Assembly (NCBI GenBank): GCA_037903475.1
Contig: JBAJFG010000002.1
Location: 4,901,501-4,965,500 of the forward strand
Source of the DNA: Ancylostoma caninum
Taxonomy: Eukaryota > Nematoda > Chromadorea > Rhabditida > Ancylostomatidae
Direction of reading: 5' to 3'
Length of the DNA stretch: 64,000 bases
Of the stretch, positions 59,501 through 64,000 are shown piece by piece. Every line of letters begins with the position of its first letter. The first letter of the stretch is position 1. Made by a program: the position numbers and the translations under genes. Under the pieces are notes generated by a model. It was not told the DNA's origin, made no database searches, and was given only the letters and a program-made list of their open reading frames with translations.

Positions 59501-62102
59501 TCGTAGTATACCGTTTCATTTGGTTTTTTTTTTTCTGGCTTTGTTCACTGTATTTCACTCATTTTATATATCATCTGGTATTGGTATACATACTCCCTGA
59601 GCAGGGGAACATGGGCTAGTTTATACTTGGGGTTCAAATTTACGAAGCCCGTTCTTGAATTTTTCAAAAGAGGATATCTGTAGTTCATTATGGTGCTAGA
59701 AAAAAATAAATGCTAGCATTGTCGATGATCAGATTATGAATTACAGTCACTGGCGTTAAAATGCGGATATGTTTTTAGATTTCTGTTATGTTTGTTTCAT
59801 CATTGCTAAATCATTAAATTTAGTAAATGTTGAGGATGTGAACATGAGAGACATCCTCAGATGATATATATATTTCATATTTGATTTGTACTGATATTTG
59901 GTCTGACCATTCGGTGATCCACTATCATAGGTTTCCTTCGAAATAATGGTTGTTTGAAATGATATTTATATTAAGAAATAAAAATTTTGGAATAAAAAAA
60001 TAAAAGTTTCTGAATAATGATCGGCTGAAGTATGCTTTAATACGGTATTTTGCGAGAGGAGATCCGACTTTCTAGAGTAATTTAGGAAATGAGAGTGCTT
60101 TGCTTGGTAACAGTTTTCTGTGGTTACTTATTTATCTTTAAAAAGGAGTACAACAACTGAAGTGACCAATAAACGCTCCATTAAACCAGAACGAATGAGC
60201 GCCCTTGGGGCTTATCAATGCCGTTCCTTGGCCACACAAGCGAGGTTGGTTTTACTCTTAATTTGTGGACGGCCGCCTCGGTTCTCGACGCTTCTAACTC
60301 TATCTTCAGAGCTGGTTACTCTTCTTCCCCTTGTAGCCGCCTTTCATACCGTTCCTGGGTGGCCGTTCTCCACCAACCTCTTGATCGTCTTGATCTCTAG
60401 ATTCGGTCATCAATGTGGTCCTCATTCCCCTGCATAGGGACAAAATATAATAGTAGTTTAGAGAATAATTGCTAATTACTAATGATTTGCATGTTTAAGG
60501 TTCAATATTCGCATGAAAGCATCGCTGCTCAGGATAGGTATAAGGGAATCATCGATGCGTTCATTCGTGTCCCGAAGGAACAAGGTTTTTTCTCCTTTTG
60601 GAGAGGAAACTTTACGAATGTTATGCGGTACTTTCCAACTCAGGTATAGGTCTCTACAACTTCTCACCTTATTATTGAGCTGGATTGGTTATTTTCAGGC
60701 TCTAAATTTCGCTTTCAATGACCTGTACAAGTCCGTTCTTCTTGAAAAATTGAATCGTAGTGAGGTGAATTTTACATCAACGTTGATATAATCTAACAGC
60801 AGACGTTGTGATATGAAACTGCCATTGAGACATTTGAATTACAGTGATTTGGGCCATTGCTCGGGGTTTAACCTCACCCTCAGTGCTGAAGTGGAACTTG
60901 CTAATATTATCTGTTAAGAATTTCTGGAAATACACGTTTCGCTCTTTGGCCGCTGGCGGTTGTGCTGGCTCAACTACACTGTGTTTTGTCTACCCCCTGG
61001 ATTTTATTCGGACTCGATTATCTGTCGACGTAGGAACTCACAAGGCGAACAGAGACTACACTGTAATTCATTTGTTCATTTATAAACTGTGTGTCATACG
61101 TAAAAACCATTGCTGTGGTTATTCAGGGCTTCATGGATTGTTTAAGAAAGACGGTGAAGTCGGAAGGTGTGATTGGATTGTACCGTGGTTTCTTCATCTC
61201 TATTCAGGTATGCATATATTCTTTACGTTTTTTATAATCTCATATTAACATGAGTATAAAACCAAAGTGACAAGTATAGACGTTGTGGTAGTAGCCGGAA
61301 TCCTCCGATGAAGCAATGTCCCACTATTTTTAAATTGTATTCTTCACTTGGGAAATATGAAGCTAATTCCCATAGTGCGGTGACTATATTCATCAGTGAT
61401 TATAAAAACGGTTTGAGCACGCTACTCAAAGACATAGTTCCAGCGCATTCATAGTTGAGGTTTCTACATATTTGTGCAAAAATGCAAGTGTACAATGGTA
61501 TGAATCCCGCCAGGAAAATCCTGAAAAGTGTCAGAGACCTTTCTTTAATGAAGAGTGCTGTGACCCTTTCACGCAGCAACTTCCAAAATGGAAGTTTGGG
61601 TATGTACGACATAGGTCATGGTTGTCGTCATGCTTGCACGAAGCTGTGACTGTCACATAAGCAAGCAGAGATGGATGAATTATGGATTTCAGACGTACTT
61701 CATCTATCGTGCTGTTTACTTTGGAATGTACGATACTATACGACAGTTCATCCAAGAAGATAAGAGGAACTTGCATTTTGTCAGCTCATTTTTCATTGCT
61801 CAAGTGGGTCTAGTTTTTATATGTTCTCATATTTCATATATGTGTTTTGCTAAGTTTTTTTTAATTGTGTTCCAACTGCAAAAGTATGTATGTGCTTTCT
61901 GGAGTATGATTTTTGCATCATCATTATCATAGGGAGTATCAATATGTTCTGCCTATCTCACCTACCCATGGGATACCGTTCGACGTAGGATGATGATCAA
62001 AGGAACCCTGAGCACAGGGCATGCTTTTGCCGCAGCCAAGCGAATCGTTGCCGAAGAAGGTTTCCGAGGGTTGTTCAAAGGAGCCCTTGCCAATATTTTC
62101 AG
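56580..62102 (+). CDS. ant: ADP/ATP carrier (adenine nucleotide translocase), last exon missing
   Basis: Seven exons join in frame: 56580-56714, 60500-60643, 60699-60764, 60919-61062, 61127-61207, 61693-61803 and 61933-62102, giving 283 residues and ending in phase 2 at a GTGGGT donor. All three mitochondrial-carrier repeats are present with their signatures: [21 protein letters not shown] and [10 protein letters not shown]. Carrier-type segments [41 protein letters not shown] and [12 protein letters not shown] fit the family closely. The RRRMMM signature of ADP/ATP exchangers reads RRRMMI. The protein would exchange ADP and ATP across the inner mitochondrial membrane. TTGTGTCCAG just before the ATG may be a trans-splice acceptor. 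Usual length is about 300, so roughly 17 residues are missing. An exon at 62965-63019 joins in frame but codes an unrelated end (WNYVDLIFRN), so the true last exon is probably beyond the window. Confidence 0.9.
57248..58488. mobile_element. TIR element in an ADP/ATP carrier intron
   Basis: AGTGTTTATACTT at 57248 and the inverted AAGTATGAACACT at 58476-58488, followed inward by GCGAT/CGTCGCG-rich words, suggest a 1.24-kb TIR element. A second GTTTATACTTT at about 57388 shows an internal repeat of the left end. The frame at 57268-57597 is open but not recognisable. Confidence 0.45.
58527..58808 (+). mobile_element. hAT-type MITE, short copy
   Basis: Perfect 15-bp ends CAGTGGCGGACGCAG / CTGCGTCCGCCACTG enclose 282 bp with G/C tracts inside the ends and an AT-rich core. 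The 8-bp direct repeat CTTTCCAG flanks it (58519-58526, 58809-58816). Same family as the copies at 30689 and 13850. The perfect ends suggest recent activity. Confidence 0.88.
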
Positions 62103-64000
62103 GTGGGTTTGAATTGCGAATTCGATTCCAGATTTTTTGAAATTTGATCCTCTCCGTTTTTTTTTTAATTTGTAACTTTCAGTTTAGATTTTGAATTTCA
62201 AGCAGTGCATTCCAGTCTTGCAAAAATGATAACTCAAGACTCGGGCTTTTCAAGACTTTTTTCTAAAACCAGTCCCTTATTTCGTTCTCTTTCCAAAATC
62301 AGAGATAATGATAGGATCTGCTTATGAAACGGTGAACGGAGCCCAATTTTTGAAGGGTACTTTCGCTGAGGATTTGAGGATTCTAGGCTTCTAGGAGAGG
62401 TACCCAGTGTCTCTTTCCGATTGAGCTGAAGTCGTTGTGTGGTGAATGACATGGGACAACGCATTTGCTACAAACGTCAATCATGGACAACTAGTGCAAG
62501 TCTCAATCGCTTGCACCCACGTAGAACCGTTCACTCATTTTGGAACATTTCATGCGAATCTTTCGAATTTAGTTTGTCGAGTAGGTTTAGAAGTTGGGTG
62601 CCCTGGAGTCGTTGGTCGCCTCGAATGCGTCGCTATTCTGTGTTCTTTTTTTTTCTCCTCTCAGTCGAAGTGGCTTGGTGAAGAATCAGTTGAAGTCTCA
62701 GTTTGGCACTAGTGATCTATTGAAGCATTATTGATTAGTTGCTCCAAGAACTAGCTGGTTCGCCGATAAGATCGTGGGAAAATGCTATACCAGAACCCGG
62801 AAGGGACGAGTACAAACGTTCTATTCTGCTTAGCAGCTTTTTCGCAGTTGCTTCATTCTTGGTGTTCAGTCTCGATTCTCTTCGCATTCCAGCTACTACG
62901 CGTGAACTTCTCTTAGTATCTCTTAGCTTCGTCTTCACTTTACCTTATATTTGAATTTTTCTAGGTGGAATTATGTCGATTTGATATTCCGTAATATAGT
63001 AGACGAATACTCGTTCTGATAAATGGTTCTGTTCCTCAGTGAGATGGGAGAAAACTTAAATAATCCACTACTTATCTTCCAAACTCAAGAAGTTTTTGCA
63101 GAACCCGGCTTCTTTACGTTCCTAGTATCCACATATTTGACTATCCAAGGGCGATTATCGGCTAGGTTTTGAGCTCACCAAATGTGTCAAAATAGGAGTG
63201 GCATAGAGCAGAGTCAGCGCAAGAACTTGCTGACGCCGTCGCCCGCCACGCCGTATAGTTATGTTGCGTTATTGGCAGCCAGCGAGTCTCGCATGGGTGA
63301 CACTAATTAGGTCGGGTAATTCTTGTCCGTTTACCTTGCTTATGTCCTATTCTTTAGAGATGTTGTTGATCTAGCTCACAGTTTTATTTTTAAATGCACC
63401 GTAGCGGTACTCCGTCGTTGCTCTAAAGAAATAGAAGCAGTCGAAAGGCGCAGTACTCAAGTTTTTCTTTGTGAGTCGGTGTAGCTGTCAGCCGAAGCAG
63501 CGTAACACCTGTACATCCACAGGACATCATTGGCCATGCCCTTTTTCCGACTGGGCCCAACCGCCAATGCATTACCAGCACATTCTCGATAGAGATTCCG
63601 GTTAGGAATAAGGAAAATAACGATTGCTATTAAACCTGCTCCTACTTTGAGACATCTATAGCTTTCGTGCAAGAATCGTTTGTGTGCACGCTTTGATTGC
63701 TTTGGTTATGGACTCATGCATGCACTTGTCATCATCGCCTTCGCTGGCTGGCACAGCTGAGCGCACAAAGCGGATTTCAGGACTGTCTTCGATTGTCACA
63801 TCATTTCATATGTGGCGTGACCATTGATTGCCACAGTAGGCGGTACTTTCCAAAAATGAGAGGTGAACTTAACAGCGGGAAAATTTCGACGGTCACGGCT
63901 TCGTCACCTTTGTTTGTGTTGCCTTGTTTAGCGAAGTTAAGGTGATGCAATCAAGATATAGTTCCCAAGTCCGGTCGTCTTGAACCTCGGCATAGTAGTC
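62103..64000. other. Last visible intron / 3' flank of the ADP/ATP carrier
   Basis: No sequence coding for the expected RGTGGALVL-type C-terminus was found. No other gene is supported. Confidence 0.4.

Noticed and set aside
62965..63019. Candidate last exon of the ADP/ATP carrier
   Set aside because: Acceptor and phase fit, but the encoded tail lacks the conserved C-terminus, so it is mentioned only as an alternative.
1..64000. CRISPR arrays, bacterial operons, rRNA genes
   Set aside because: No regularly spaced short repeats, Shine-Dalgarno-led gene strings or rRNA-like segments were seen. The window is eukaryotic.

Overview
The window looks like nuclear DNA of a parasitic strongylid (clade V, hookworm-like) nematode. 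It is AT-rich. Its genes are split into short exons by many small introns (about 35-100 nt) with GT..AG ends and TTTCAG-type acceptors. Several start codons sit directly behind an acceptor-like TTTTAG or CTTCAG, as expected for spliced-leader trans-splicing. The protein families (saposin-like proteins, histidine acid phosphatases, ABC half transporters, ADP/ATP carriers) are common in these worms. I see no bacterial operons, rRNA, convincing tRNA or CRISPR. All gene models were assembled by eye from exons that join in frame.

Layout. 1-3460: a minus-strand Ty3/gypsy-like LTR retrotransposon (gag-protease), followed by a degenerate minisatellite. 3.8-8.2 kb: two unrecognised minus-strand genes, with a TIR element between them. 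11.5-24.6 kb: one large minus-strand gene for a histidine acid phosphatase family protein of about 396 residues in 10 exons. Its big introns hold a Penelope-like retroelement, a hAT MITE end, another TIR element, a ~120-bp satellite, a mariner relic and a palindromic foldback. Just upstream of it on the same strand are exons of an unknown gene (24.7-25.6 kb). 26-33 kb is mostly repeats: foldbacks, a hAT MITE with an 8-bp target duplication and a ~300-bp tandem repeat. 34.0-34.5 kb: a small secreted saposin-like protein. 35.3-36.9 kb: a deleted mariner and another TIR element. 44.8-45.7 kb: the 3' part of a CUB-like domain gene. 47.8-48.7 kb: a small secreted repeat protein with a clear TATA box and poly(A) signal. 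49.0-55.5 kb (minus): a complete 18-exon ABCB8-type mitochondrial half transporter of 679 residues. 56.6-62.1 kb and onward (plus): an ADP/ATP carrier whose last exon is not visible.

Relations. The ABCB8-type transporter and the ADP/ATP carrier are divergent neighbours sharing about 1.1 kb of upstream DNA, and both proteins are expected in the inner mitochondrial membrane. The acid phosphatase-like protein, the saposin-like protein and the small repeat protein are all predicted to be secreted.

Most notable: the acid phosphatase-like protein has lost three conserved phosphate-binding arginines while its fold and catalytic histidine persist, which suggests a pseudoenzyme. The gag gene appears to contain two in-frame spliceosomal introns. 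The Penelope-like element carries perfect 105-bp inverted repeats with a hammerhead-ribozyme-like core.
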